Shown piece after piece: positions 1-10,675 of a stretch of 64,000 nucleotides of DNA; position 1 is the first letter of the stretch, and each line of letters starts with the position of its first letter. The translations under genes and the position numbers were made by a program. The notes beneath the pieces are model-generated. The model did no database searches. It worked only from the letters and a program-made list of their open reading frames with translations, and was not told the origin of the DNA. The stretch comes from Sympetrum striolatum (Eukaryota > Arthropoda > Insecta > Odonata > Libellulidae): contig OX388343.1 of assembly GCA_947579665.1 (NCBI GenBank), positions 100,631,657-100,695,656 on the forward strand, given 5' to 3'.

Positions 1-177
1 TTCTTCTATTAAAAAGATTTTGTAAGACTAATTGTATGATTTGTTTTACCATTTATATACCATATACCTTCGATAGTTGACTAAAGTAGACCGAATGGTG
101 TGAAAGAAATTCCATGGTTCCTATTTTGTACAAGATATTAAGATATATGCTATTTTTACTTTTTTTTAGTTTCTATT

Positions 178-358
178 GTCTCTGGTGAAGTCCTCCTAAG
201 TTCAAATGAACTTGTCAGAAGGAGCTCCACCGAAGCAACAGTAACTTACGAACACCAAAACCATTCCCCGAACGGAAAAATCCAACTCAGTCGGGGTTAG
301 AACCTGGGACATTGGGGAAGGAGTGATAGCTTAGATGGCGTGCTATCCACACAGCCGA
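178..358 (-). repeat. tRNA-derived SINE (family SINE-A), block 1 copy
   Basis: Read on the minus strand, the head contains GGCTGTGTGGATAGC (A-box/D-arm-like), then a potential GATAGC/GCTATC stem, then GGTTCTAACCCC (B-box-like). This A-box to B-box layout is that of RNA polymerase III promoters in tRNA-derived SINEs. The body runs to about 178. Copies lie at 11790-11983 and 33956-34145. The type B blocks at 28440 and 46545 have the same flanks but lack this segment, so they show the empty site. The parent tRNA was not identified. Confidence 0.6.
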
Positions 359-527
359 GAAGGCCGGTCTGAATAAGTATCAAAAATATGTACTTTAACA
401 TTAAAGAAGCTCTGTTCAAATCGATGATCATTAAAGGCCGAGAAACTTCTCCTTTCTGAATGTAGCCCTTTACCCCTCGCCTTCATGGCCCTCCAAAAAA
501 TACAATAGGAAGACATCCTTATCCTCC

Positions 528-532
528 CAGTG
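528..532. repeat. Target-site duplication CAGTG, left
   Basis: The five bases CAGTG directly precede the element that starts at 533 and recur at 2704-2708 after its end. Uninterrupted copies read CCCAGTGGTTTC, with CAGTG once (for example 28588-28600). Confidence 0.75.
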
Positions 533-1088
533 CACACTGGTTCAAATGACCCTTCTCGCTGGCCAAAACTCAAAAAAATGACTTTTGGATTTTCGATGTT
601 TTGTCAATGTATTCTTGTAGAGGAGACTCTGGTGCGTTTAGAGCCGTAATGGATAATTTTAAAAATTTTGATACCTGCCACCCTGGGCAGTCGACAATCA
701 GCTCTTTTGAGAGCAATGCGCGACGCTCCGCTGCCGAGTTTCACAGTGCTTTAGACAGGTGGCAATAGTATTTCAACCAAGAGGCCGTTTTCAATTTTGT
801 AAAAAGAAAAATGTTGATGAAGGTATGTAGTATAGTTTTATGAGCTTACATTTTCAAAAATGTTTTTTCTTCTCTGTTAGACGTTATGCCAAACGTACGC
901 CTGATTTTGATATTTTCGCTCTATCCACGATGAACTAATGGGGTTATATTTTTTTGTCCACATATGTCCACGCTGGTATTTACAGGAAATATTTAATGAA
1001 CTGTCTATTAATGGAATATTGAAAGTGTAGCTGCACGAACTTGCACCTTTGGAAATTATAATAATTTTGGTGTTACCGTGCACACTCT
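533..1088 (+). repeat. Left long terminal inverted repeat
   Basis: This arm pairs with 2153-2703 over its length with only scattered mismatches. Complementarity ends near the GTGCAC at about 1080-1086. It contains no recognised coding domain. Confidence 0.8.
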
Positions 1089-1152
1089 CGTGCGCGTCTC
1101 GCATTCCGTTAATAATGGGCGAAGTTCCGCAGAGCGGACTACTCTTCCACAA

Positions 1153-1663
1153 TCGAACTGTTCACTTCGAATTTCTCAAAAGCACTATTCACGAGCATTT
1201 CTTTGCATTCATACTCACAAAACAGTCACGAGCAGAAGATCTATCTGAGCGTATTATCAATCTGTTTGTCTCCCAAACGTAATCTTTATCTCTGTTTTCG
1301 CGAGGAGTAAACGAATCAGCAATTTCGATTTTTTCTCCTGGGAATCATATCTTATGGTGTGAGTTGTCTAACTAAATGATAGGTTTAAGAAGTGCACACG
1401 TTGAACATTGTGTACGAAACACTCGTATCGTAGCGTCCCATTGATATCGATGTTGGTTCTTGGCCCGCTCTGCTACCGAAAACATCACCTTAGCTGATAT
1501 CGGAGCCATAATTCGGGCATGCAAAGCTTTCACTGAAGTTATCAAGCAAATGATTGTGGTTTTGTACTCTTCAGCAGAAAAAGCGTAGAGCTTGTCATAG
1601 GACATGACTCTTGGGGGGGGGGGGGGGGGTTGAACCCCAAACCCCCCCCTAACTGCGCCACTG
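1153..1663 (-). mobile_element. hAT-like non-autonomous element, partial copy (family hAT-N)
   Basis: On the minus strand the segment starts CAGTGGCGCAGTTAGG at 1663 and goes straight into a long G tract. This is the same terminal design as the element starts at 47195 and 62003. Colinear similarity to those copies continues down to about 1153, then stops. The other end is absent, so this is a terminal fragment inside the long-TIR element. The 16-17 base poly-G/poly-C tract at 1614-1629 is part of it. Confidence 0.65.
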
Positions 1664-1860
1664 TACGAATGCAATACGAATTTCAACTTAGCAGATATGA
1701 AAAAGAACGTTTTACTACGAAGAATTAAATTCTTCTCAATATATCTTCCAATATTGCACTTACTGTTAGCTGCCGACTCCATTTTATAAGATTACAAATT
1801 CTTTACATAGAAGACTTTTGGCCCGTCTCCGAATCCGTCTTCGTATCTCCTCTCTGCTGC

Positions 1861-1995
1861 AGTAAACATATTATTACATATTATTACGTAATATTACGTG
1901 TTGTTACATATTGTTACGTAATATTACGTATTATAACATATTGTTGCGTAATATTACGTATTATTTCGTATTATTTCCTATGTGATATAATAAAT
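1861..1995. repeat. ATTACGTAAT-type minisatellite
   Basis: About 130 bp are built from variants of TAATATTACGTA and TTGTTACGTA, each around a palindromic TTACGTAA core. The tract lies in the interior of the long-TIR element. Confidence 0.75.
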
Positions 1996-2152
1996 AATAC
2001 GTGTTGAAATAGGGTGACTCTGCATTTTTTAATTGACCATTACAATAAACAAGGCGGAGATGATTGGCGAGACTTTTTCTTATTTATTCCATTCAATACT
2101 GATACGCACTTCAAAATTATATTGGTTTTGTCGCGCAACTATGCTTCTGAGC

Positions 2153-2703
2153 GTGCACGGTAACACCAAAATTGTTATAATTTCCGAAGGTGCAAGTTCG
2201 TGCAGCTACACTTTCAATATTCCATTAATAGACAGTTCATTAAATATTTCCTGTAAATACCAGCGTGGACATATGTGGACAAAAAAATATAACCCCATTA
2301 GTTCATCGTGGATAGAGCGAAAATATCAAAATCAGGCGTACGTTTGGCATAACGTCTAACAGAGAAGAAAAAACATTTTTGAAAATGTAAGCTCATAAAA
2401 CTATACTACATACCTTCATCAACATTTTTCTTTTTACAAAATTGAAAACGGCCTCTTGGTTGAAATACTATTGCCACCTGTCTAAAGCACTGTGAAACTC
2501 GGCAGCGGAGCGTCGCGCATTGCTCTCAAAAGAGCTGATTGTCGACTGCCCAGGGTGGCAGGTATCAAAAATTTTAAAATTATCCATTACGGCTCTAAAC
2601 GCACCAGAGTCTCCTCTACAAGAATACATTGACAAAACATCGAAAATCCAAAAGTCATTTTTTTGAGTTTTGGCCAGCGAGAAGGGTCATTTGAACCAGT
2701 GTG
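2153..2703 (-). repeat. Right long terminal inverted repeat
   Basis: This is the reverse complement of 533-1088. It ends GAACCAGTGTG and is followed by the second CAGTG duplication. Confidence 0.8.
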
Positions 2704-2934
2704 CAGTGGTTTCTAACATTTCTTCCCCGTGTCATAAGCTGGCCACTGACTATAACCATTCAATTGCAAATTTATCAGACTATGCCTAAGGATTGTGTGA
2801 AAAACTCAGTGTAATATGCACTTAAAGAGAAAGACTTGAAATTTCCGCTAAAATTTCAGGGAAAAAATTTACCCTGTAATTTCGTAGCTAATTCATTTCA
2901 TTGTGTACTTTACAAGTACCTGCTGCATTTCCCA

Positions 2935-3040
2935 CCCTAGGCTTATATTCGACTCAATTATTTGTCCCAGTTTTTTGGAATAAAATAAGGTACCTCGGCT
3001 TATAATGAGGTCGGCTTATATTCGAGTATAAAAAGTTCTT
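2935..3040. repeat. GGCTTATA/CGAG direct-repeat segment
   Basis: Three spaced copies of a GGCTTATA-type core occur (GGCTTATATTCGA, GGCTTATAATGAGG, GGCTTATATTCGAG), ending in a TATAAA-like stretch. The same segment lies at 12370-12475 and 34680-34785, always between the Penelope fragment and the exon-like region. It is absent from type B blocks. It may be a terminal fragment of another DNA element; its identity is not established. Confidence 0.45.
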
Positions 3041-3076
3041 TCACAAATACTGCTAGTGAGACTATTAAAATATCGG

Positions 3077-3213
3077 CTATTCTGCTCCACATTTAAGGGG
3101 AAATATAACGACTTGAGGAGAAAACTCTAAAATTCGATTTGTGTTTCGGTTGCCGCAGTGAGGTTCTGTGTTCTTGCCCCAGCCATGACAGTATTTTTGA
3201 CTTCTTGTACCAC
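3077..3213 (-). other. Exon-like segment e3 (putative terminal exon), block 1
   Basis: On the minus strand an ATTCAG acceptor precedes GTGGTACAAG at 3213. The frame that completes the split codon left by exon-like e2 runs 44 codons to TAG at 3077-3079 and includes KYCHGWGKNTEPHCGN. It is open in all three copies (3077-3213, 12518-12654, 34825-34961) and always 137 nt. A second frame, starting VVQEVKNTVMAG and ending at 3127, is open only here; the other two copies have a TAG. A third frame is also open, so the coding claim is weak. No family was recognised. It could be a fragment of a host gene captured in the duplicated block, or unselected sequence. Confidence 0.3.
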
Positions 3214-3996
3214 CTGAATATTGTATCTTTATTTTCATCTCTGTGTAGAATTGATTGAAAGAAATTTATTTTCACTTGAACAGTTTTTATTGCAAAAGGA
3301 AGAGTCTATCTTCATTTTCAATATTTTTGAGAGCGAGTGTATGTCCCTTTTTTTCTCCAAGAAAATAAACATTTTGGATATGATCTTTCTAAACTCATAG
3401 AGCAGAAGCATAATTCAATTTTCGTGCAAGTGAACTCCAGTGCAACTTGCGCGGCTCAAAAATAATATTTATTTCATCATAACTCACGAAAATTCACTGT
3501 CTGCTGAGGCTGATAATTAAATGCGTAAGTTAACTCCAACTCAGAGGTATAATTTCACTCTAAAGAAGGTGTAAACCGCATCACACATCAGTGTAATTTA
3601 ACTAGTGAATCCGAAAGACTTCTGCAACGATTAATATCTCTAAGAATTTGAAGCGCAATCGATATAAAGATTTGACCAACTTAATTATACATCATTAAAT
3701 AGTTTTGTCTCTAAAAGGGATGAGTCGTTTGAGCTCTCTTTCCCCTTGATTAGTTTGAGGGACCTGACCACCGATAAGAATATTCCATTGTGCAATTAGA
3801 CCGAATGTTTCAGCCTGCTTTTCTGGTGGCTATTCTATCCCTTTGGGTAGTAGATAAGGAGTGACGTGGAAGGTGGATTTCGCAGAAGAGAAATACAGAA
3901 ATGCTTGGCGTGTAGTCATGTTTTTGGCCTGCATTTTCAGTTCTACACGTGCAATCGCGTTGTTCACATCGAAAACGCATCTTTCAGAGGACTTAC

Positions 3997-4102
3997 CTAT
4001 ATTGGCATAGTGCAAATTCGTGTTTAGTGCTCTATCATTATGAAATTGAACTTCCAGTTTTTCTTGCTTAACATACAAGGACTTTAGCCGGTTTAGGAAG
4101 TG
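3997..4102 (-). other. Exon-like segment e2, block 1
   Basis: On the minus strand a pyrimidine-rich TATTTTCCGCAG acceptor is followed by 106 nt encoding HFLNRLKSLYVKQEKLEVQF and about 15 further residues, then the donor ATAG|GTAAGT. The length leaves one base that joins in phase with e3. Copies at 17261-17366, 35607-35712 and 59831-59936 keep both splice signals. Three of the four are free of stops; the copy at 59831 has one. No protein family was recognised. The conserved splice signals make a captured or duplicated host exon plausible, but no upstream exons, promoter or polyadenylation signal were found. Confidence 0.35.
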
Positions 4103-4109
4103 CTGCGGA

Positions 4110-5690
4110 AAATAATTCGAGTGTCATGCAATTGCCATAAGAAATATTGTGGAATTGTGACTGCTGTGCTTACTTCTGAAATATCATTAATTCTCAAAGT
4201 ACACTTAATCCACTCAGTTAACGGAGAGTGTTAGGCAAAAGAGTATACATGTTAAGAGGTGTTGCTTTTGTGAACGAAAATGGATATAGTGAAGTTGAGC
4301 AATAACTTGGAAAATTGTTCTTTTTTCCGTCACCAGTGGTCATCAGATAAGTTGTAATGTTTTCGCTCAAATAAAGTTTTTATAACGAGAGCTGTGATTT
4401 GTTCTTAAAAAGCATTATTTGAGGAAATTTTACGAGGTAAGAAGATATTATCAATTGCATCTTTGCGAGGTACTTCATGCCGTATTATTTAAACGAATTG
4501 CTATTTTCTTACTGTAAATATATCAAGTGACTGATCATATTTTTCACCTTCTTTCCATTTTTTTTAATGAATGGTTTTCTTGCTTCAGTTGATCTGAACA
4601 GAGAATTCGTGGAAACTAATTTCCTATCTTGCTTTAAATTTATGTGTTTGCCAGGATTTGATTTCTAAGGAAACTGACGCAAATTACGGAAGTTCCAGTA
4701 ATTCCCTTTTTATTGTATCACAATGTTATTAAACCAAAAGACCATAAATTTAATAATGCAATAGTTGATATAATGACGATATGCAGATTTTATCTAATCA
4801 CATGGCGGCTCATGAAAAAAGTAATTCTTTACAATTGAAGAGTATTTTCTGCTGAAATATCCGAACTTTAATTGCTCATACCTGTTGTATAGTTTTATCT
4901 AGAGATAACGCTGTAAGCTATTAATTTTAGTTTCAGCATAATAGTTGTTTAAATAAATGTGGCTACGATGTGGTCAAATTGCTATTCATTTAATTATATA
5001 TCCAAACAATCTAATTAAAACATTTTGTCTAGAATTCATTATTATTTAAAACAAGATTTTTAAACACATCCGTTTGTTTTTTAAAATCAAAGTTGATCAT
5101 AATTAAAATAGACTTTCATTTGACAGCACTACGAGAGTCGTTTTCGGCCTTTTTCTTGATATTTAATTAGGAAGCTTTGATTTAAAACATTAACTCTTTT
5201 GAGCGATATAATTTAAAACACGATTTTCAAATATATCTATTTGTTGTTTAAATGCAATATGGTTAAAATGAAAATAGGTTTTATTTTGATTACCATCACG
5301 ACTACTTAAGTCGTTTTCTTTCTATTTTCTTGAATGTAAAAAATGTTGAAATAAACTTTTGATTGTAGGACATTTTGAGGTATACTTTTATTTACAATAG
5401 GCGGTATTATTTAAAAAACGATTTTTAATTACATTTAATTTTCATTGATATGAAAGTGGACTATAATGTATGTAGACTTTATTTTGACATGAAACACTAA
5501 ATTCAAAGTGCTATTTTTGGTATAATATATTATTTGATTATCATCAAACTTAATACAAGGTATAGTTATTTTACAAACAATCTTTTATAAAACGTGAATT
5601 GGTAAAAAGAAAACAGCTATTGGCAAATAAAGTAATCTGAAAAATAAAGAATAAATTAATATTTACAAGAAAAGTCAGGAATAACAGGAT
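4110..5690. other. AT-rich block-A spacer without genes
   Basis: About 1.6 kb of AT-rich DNA is shared with 17375-18969, 35720-37140 and 59945-61262. Frames are short and closed, and no domain was recognised. TTTAAAA/AAACACGATTTT-like stretches recur with spacing of a few hundred bases (for example near 5050, 5215 and 5410), suggesting old internal duplication. The copy at 36223 lacks about 150 bp that the other copies have. Confidence 0.5.
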
Positions 5691-5699
5691 AAGGACAAT

Positions 5700-7165
5700 G
5701 TGAGCCTTTCTTGGCTCATCTGTTAGTTCCTGGTTTTTAATTGTTGTTTGGTATACTTATGTTCATATTATATACTCTGATTTAAACAACATTTATATAC
5801 AAAATATTAAGCAAGACATAGAATGTTTGATAACATTTAATATAATTTTTTCCCCACTTATAAGAAGTCACTTAAAAATGGTCCTTAAGTCTCAATTTAT
5901 AGACAAACTCTCTCTTTGGAGCTACAGCCCCATGTGAGCCTCCACCCATATCAGCCTCCACTTCTCTTTTTTCATCCTTTTCATCTTCTTCATGCACTCT
6001 ATGAATTAGCCATCTCAATCTGGACCTTCCTCTCTGTCTAGTGGCATACAGTCTCCCTTCTATCACCACTGCTGTTTCATGCATCTTTTCTACATGGTCA
6101 AACCATTATATTCTCTAAGATTATATGAACCTAACTACATCTTCCCCGATTCATAATTGTCTTTAACTTCTCTATGGTTATCCTTTGCCATAACCCATTC
6201 TCAATAACAGGTCCACATGTTCTCTGCAATAGTATATTTTCAAATCTTACCAGGGCCATACTTTTGTGTTATATTGTGTGTCCATTTTTATGTTCCATAG
6301 GTTAGGTACCTGTCTGGTGAATTATTTATATATTTATATTTAAGTGTTTCTGTTTATTAACTTCCCATTGAGCATCTTCATATTTGCACTGTAAGTTTAA
6401 TTCCTAGCTTGTACTCTTTCATGTATTCATATTATGCATTTTTGGAAGTTATATATTCTAGATATTAAAACTCTTCCACACCTTCATATTTTGTGTTCTT
6501 TCTCCAACTCCTGGATGACTCTAGGTTTAAGAGAAGAGTTCATAAGCATATATTTAGTTTTACTGGTATTAACTATCAATCCCATTTTGCTTGCTTCTTT
6601 CTCTTTATTTGTTAAGTAATGTTCCCCTTTGATCTATTTTTTTTCTTCAGATTTGTGTAATTCTAGAATAAACAGTGTGGCCAATAGGCCATCTCCTTGT
6701 TTTAACCCAGTGCTAAATTCAAATTCATTTTATATTTGATTATGTATTTTTATTTTAGCCATGCTCTTCTTCAATGTTATATGAATCAAAATAGTTATTT
6801 TGGACGGAATGTCCATATCCTCCATTGCTTCTCAGACTGATCCTGTTTATGCTATCAAATGCTTGTCTAAAATCTACAATAGCATATGCAGTTAAACATT
6901 GTGATCATAGAATTTATCTAAAATTTGTCTGATTGCATATAGTTGCTATATTATACTACTATTGGATCTACTCCCACACTGATATTCTCCAATTATCCTT
7001 TCAGTCTTTCTCTTATGATTCTAAAGTGTATGCTATATATAACAGTATCATCCATTTGTATTTCTCGAGAACCAGTTTATTTCCCTTTCTATATATTGGG
7101 CTTAGGATTCCCGTGCTCTATCCTTCTACCATTTTTCTGTTTCCTATATTATACAACTAAGATTA
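5700..7165 (-). pseudogene. RTE/CFDP2-like non-LTR retroelement, 3' part, block 1
   Basis: Decayed reverse transcriptase is read on the minus strand. Recognisable pieces in N to C order are a YRKGNKL-like finger motif, VDFRQAFDS, VNTSKTKYML, VEEFKYL, LLQRTCGPVIENGLW, and finally RGRSRLRWLIHR near 6010. These match the RT and C-terminal region of the insect endonuclease-RT family often labelled craniofacial development protein 2-like (RTE-type). Frameshifts and stops are frequent, and the YADD box is not clearly readable. The 5' part of the same element is at 10670-11600; the I/Jockey-like element between them is an insertion. Confidence 0.6.
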
Positions 7166-10100
7166 TAATAATAATAATAATTATAATATTACTTAATTTA
7201 AATGACAAATGTCCTATTACAAATGTTGAAAATGACAAAGGTAACATTAGAAAAGTTTGAAAATAAACATATGAGCTTGATTAAAGAAGATTGAAACAAA
7301 TGCAAATTATAGTTAAATTGGAGATAACACATTACATGTTGCAACAAAAGAAAAATACACCTAAATAATTTTGCACCATTAAACATTTTTCAAAGCAAAA
7401 TATCTGAATACATTGTATGAAAAGTAAAATATATCTGCAGATTTACAATGACTATTGAAATCTCTCATTGTTCTAAAAAATGGGCAGAAAATACAAATAA
7501 TTAGTACATACATATGGGATATGAAATAAATGATGTGATCTTGAATGAACAATTGGAACCCTAAAATTTATAAGAGATAAAAGATAAGAAGACTTGATAT
7601 GATTATTTAACAGAGAGAGTAAGAATAGAACTCCAATTTACTTCCTACCAATAGAGAGCGTGTGTATATTTAGTAATTTCAATGTCTTTTCGTATTCTCC
7701 ACTTTCTCTTTCAATTTCAAACTTAAAAGCCGACAATCTCAGAAATTTATTCTGGACTCTCTCTAATCCTAAGTGGTACTTATGATGAGAAGGAGACCAC
7801 ACTATTGAACTATATTCGAGAACTGGTCGAACCAGGGTGATATATAAATGCCTATAGCAAAAAATATTGTTAAAATCCTTACAATTTCTATACATGAAAC
7901 CATGAATTTAATAGGATTTAGTAATTATGGTATCTATGTGCCTACTGAAAGACAAGTCGGAAACAAAGAGAACAACGTAATCCAGTTTATGGTCCATTCC
8001 AACAAGACTTTTTCCTGATATTGAACAGTCAGTTATTTTAGGTGACTTGGATTTGCAAAAGGTGACAACATTACATTTACTAATATTTAAAAACATAGCA
8101 TTTGTTTGCACCATTCGGAAATATCTGTCAAACACCTTTGCAGTGCAGAAACATCTGCATTCGAATCAATAGTACGAAATATTTTAATGTCGTCAGCATA
8201 CATAAGATAATTAATTGGTTTAATTATGGTTCCAATATCATTAATGAAAATCAAGAATAAAATAGGTCCCAGATGGGATCCATTAGGGACTCCAGATATG
8301 CCTTCAAAGGGAAGAGAAGGAATACCTTTGATTTTCACCTTTAGTTTTCTATTAGACAAGTAACTGCAGAACCAAGATAATAAATTCCCTCTAATACCAT
8401 AAGCTCTAAGCTTTTCTAGAAGCATGGAATACCTTATCAATAGCATACCTTATCAAATGCTTTGATAAAATCACAGTAAATAGTGTCTACTTGATGATGA
8501 TCATGTACTGCGGTGGTGACAAAGTGCTGAAAATATTATAGGTTAGCAACAGTAGACCTGCAACTCACACACACACAACCCATGTTTTTCATCATCTAAA
8601 ACATTCTCAATAAGTGGGGTAGGTCTATTTTTTACTAAACTTTCGAGTACCTTTGCTAAAACAGATTGTATAGCAATGGGTCTGTAGTTGTTAAGTAATG
8701 GAGGCAAGTTGTCAGGGCCAGAGCTTTTTGATACATCCAGTTTCCTCAGTATTTTTATAATTTCATCAACGGTAACATTCACTGTTGAAATATTAATACT
8801 ATGACTAAATTTAAAATTTGGAACAGAATTATTATCCCCATATGAGAAGACTCCAGAAAAGTATTTTGCAAATAAATTAGCGATATCTTTAGGATTATCA
8901 CACTTAATGCTATTATAGGAAATTGATGATGGGATGTTTTTAGTTCTTTGACGATTATTAACATGTGACCAGAAACACATAGTATTAATTAATATGCTGT
9001 CCTGTACAGTATTTATGTAGGAAGCATAACAGGATTTAGAAAGTGCTTTATATTTCTTACGGATATCAGAAAACCTTTGGTAATTGGTGGACTTCCCAGA
9101 GACCTTATAAACTTTTGAGAATTTAATTGTTTTAAGGTGGGAGTAAACCATTTAGGGAAACTGTTATTACGAAATGATATGATAGGAGTGGATAATTCTA
9201 TAGGTTGATACATTATTGAATAAAAATTATTCACAGGGTCATTACAATCTAAATTACATAATATCACAGGCCAATTAACTTCATTAAGGTAGCTATTTAA
9301 GCCAAAGAAATCACAGTTTTTATAGTCAAGTATAAACTCATTTTCCTTGGCCATTTCTATTTTCTTTGGAATATTTATTATTAATTCAATGGAGGGATGA
9401 TAAGAATCACATTTAGTTAAAGGATCATCCACCATGGAGCATGTAACATTTGTTGAATTAGAGAAAACAAGGTTCAGCAATTTATTATATATATTTTTTA
9501 CAGTATTGACTTGAACTAGACCCTGGAATGAAAAATTGTCAACAATAACTTTTACTTGATTTGAAAGAACACATTCAGTTGAGACTTCATCGTTCTCAGA
9601 TGGAGTATTCCAATATATTGAGGGTAAATTATAGTCTCCTAATATAAATATTTCATCAATATCTTTAGTTAGGATATTTTCAACACCAATACAATGAGTA
9701 TCATATAATGCCATTGGAGAGTTAGGTAGAAAATATACTAATCCAATTAAAAATTTCAAATCAGCAAAATAGATACTTACAAAAACTTGTGTACATTTTA
9801 ATCAGGTAGAATTAATTCATAACAAGTGAGTGAAGATTTTACCGCTAACATTTGTTGAATTAGAGAAAACAAGGTCCAGCAATTTATTATATTTATTTTT
9901 TACAGTATTGACTTAGACTAGACCCTGGAATAAAATATTATCAACAATAACTTTCACTTGAGGTGAAAGAACAGATTCAGTAGAGACTTCATCATTCTCA
10001 AATGGAGTATTCCAATCTATAGAGGATAAATTATAGTGTCCTAATATAAGTATTTCATCAAAATCTTTAGTTAGGATATTTTCAACACCAATACAATGAG

Positions 10101-10675
10101 TATCATATAATGCAACCGGAGAGTTAGGTGGAAAATATACTAATCCAATTAAAAATTTCAAATCAGCAAAATAGATACTTACAAAAACTTGTGTAACATT
10201 TTAATCAGGTAGAATTAGTTCATAACAAGTGAGTGAAGATTTTACCGCTATTAAAATACAACCCCCTCGTCTTTTGTTCGAATGTGAGGAGTCACCATCT
10301 CTTCTGAAGATGTCATAATTCGGCCAACTGAGTTCACATGTAAGAATATCACTTGTCAGCCAGGTTTCATTAAGCACAACAACATCATAATTTGACAGAC
10401 TTATGGCTAATTTAAGTTCAGTTAGTTTTGCTTTGATGAATCTAACATTTTGATAATAGACTGAGAGGTAAGGGCTAAGCAGGATATTGCTTTGAACAAC
10501 AGACTCACCTCTCACAGAACCCTGTGTTTTGAAATGATCCTGGGCATACCTTTAATGTAATTAATAGTGAGATCCTGTTCACCAGCGTCAATTCTAGTTT
10601 GTAGCTTACTTCTAAGGGTTTGAAGATAATTTCTTTCCATTAGGGTGCGATCCCGAGAATTTATGTCTATCATCA
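7166..10675 (-). pseudogene. I/Jockey-like non-LTR retrotransposon, block 1 copy
   Basis: Minus strand, with many frameshifts. In order: an ORF1-like tail around 10560-10660; an AP endonuclease with YYQNVR, VVVLNETWL and RRGG (10201-10515); a duplicated middle EN portion including ILGDYN (9370-10161); RT with SGPDNLP, NNYRPIAIQSVLAKV, GPILFLIFINDI and YADD at 8189-8200; and a thumb with ITLVRPVLEYSSIVW (7640-7900). The stretch between SGPDNLP and NNYRPIAI is missing in this copy and in the copy at 39900, so the deletion predates the block duplication. A CA repeat near 8567 breaks the GFRxGRST region. The AAT-rich 3' end (7163-7185) recalls the TAA tails of I elements. It is non-functional. 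Confidence 0.75.
9445..10248. repeat. Tandem duplication of about 402 bp inside the EN region
   Basis: 9445-9846 and 9847-10248 are two tandem copies of the same segment, both running from AACATTTGTTGAATTAG to GAAGATTTTACCGCT. The block 4 copy at 42045-42450 has the segment once, so the duplication arose in this copy. Confidence 0.8.

Larger units (their letters stand above)
533..2703. mobile_element. 2.17 kb DNA element with TIRs of about 550 bp (Transib-like ends)
   Basis: The first bases, CACACTGGTTCAAATGACCC, are repeated in inverted orientation at the far end, and the two arms stay complementary for about 550 bp (533-1088 and 2153-2703). A CAGTG duplication flanks it. Known families: a 5-bp duplication with ends starting CAC fits Transib best, since hAT gives 8 bp, CACTA 3 bp and piggyBac TTAA. 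The interior (1089-2152) holds a reversed hAT-like fragment and an ATTACGTAAT minisatellite but no recognisable transposase. It is therefore probably a non-autonomous foldback-type derivative. The superfamily assignment is inference. Confidence 0.75.
409..2960 (+). pseudogene. Penelope-like RT fragment, split by an insertion
   Basis: The fragment has two parts, 409-532 and 2704-2960, separated by the TIR element at 533-2703. Joined in reading order it resembles the start of a Penelope RT: a degenerate LPKIHK-like segment, then SNISSPCHKLA, then KEKDLKFPLKF. The family normally has PIVSNIGSPCHKLAK here, in the RT fingers. Similarity stops soon after KDLKFP, so the RT palm and GIY-YIG domain are missing in type A blocks. 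In-frame stops are present. The longer relatives at 28480-29880 and 50524-51740 support the assignment. It is a dead fragment. Confidence 0.6.

Noticed and set aside
343..573. 76-codon minus-strand frame, and similar ones at 11967 and 34129
   Set aside because: These frames run across the junction of the Penelope remnant and the SINE on the wrong strand, and are shadows of them.
1614..1629. Poly-G/C tracts (also 49130-49145 and 62017-62050) as G-quadruplex regulatory sites
   Set aside because: Each is tied to the ends of hAT-N copies and varies in length. It is a feature of that element family and may be length-unstable in assembly.
1372..1782. 136-codon minus-strand frame with a Pro stretch
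   Set aside because: The Pro run is the poly-G/C tract of the hAT-N terminus, and the frame crosses the hAT-N boundary at 1663, so it is not one gene.
4325..4345. CTGATGA on the minus strand near GGAAAA as a hammerhead core
   Set aside because: Stem II and the GAAA/NUH spacing do not fit; only the CTGATGA word matches.
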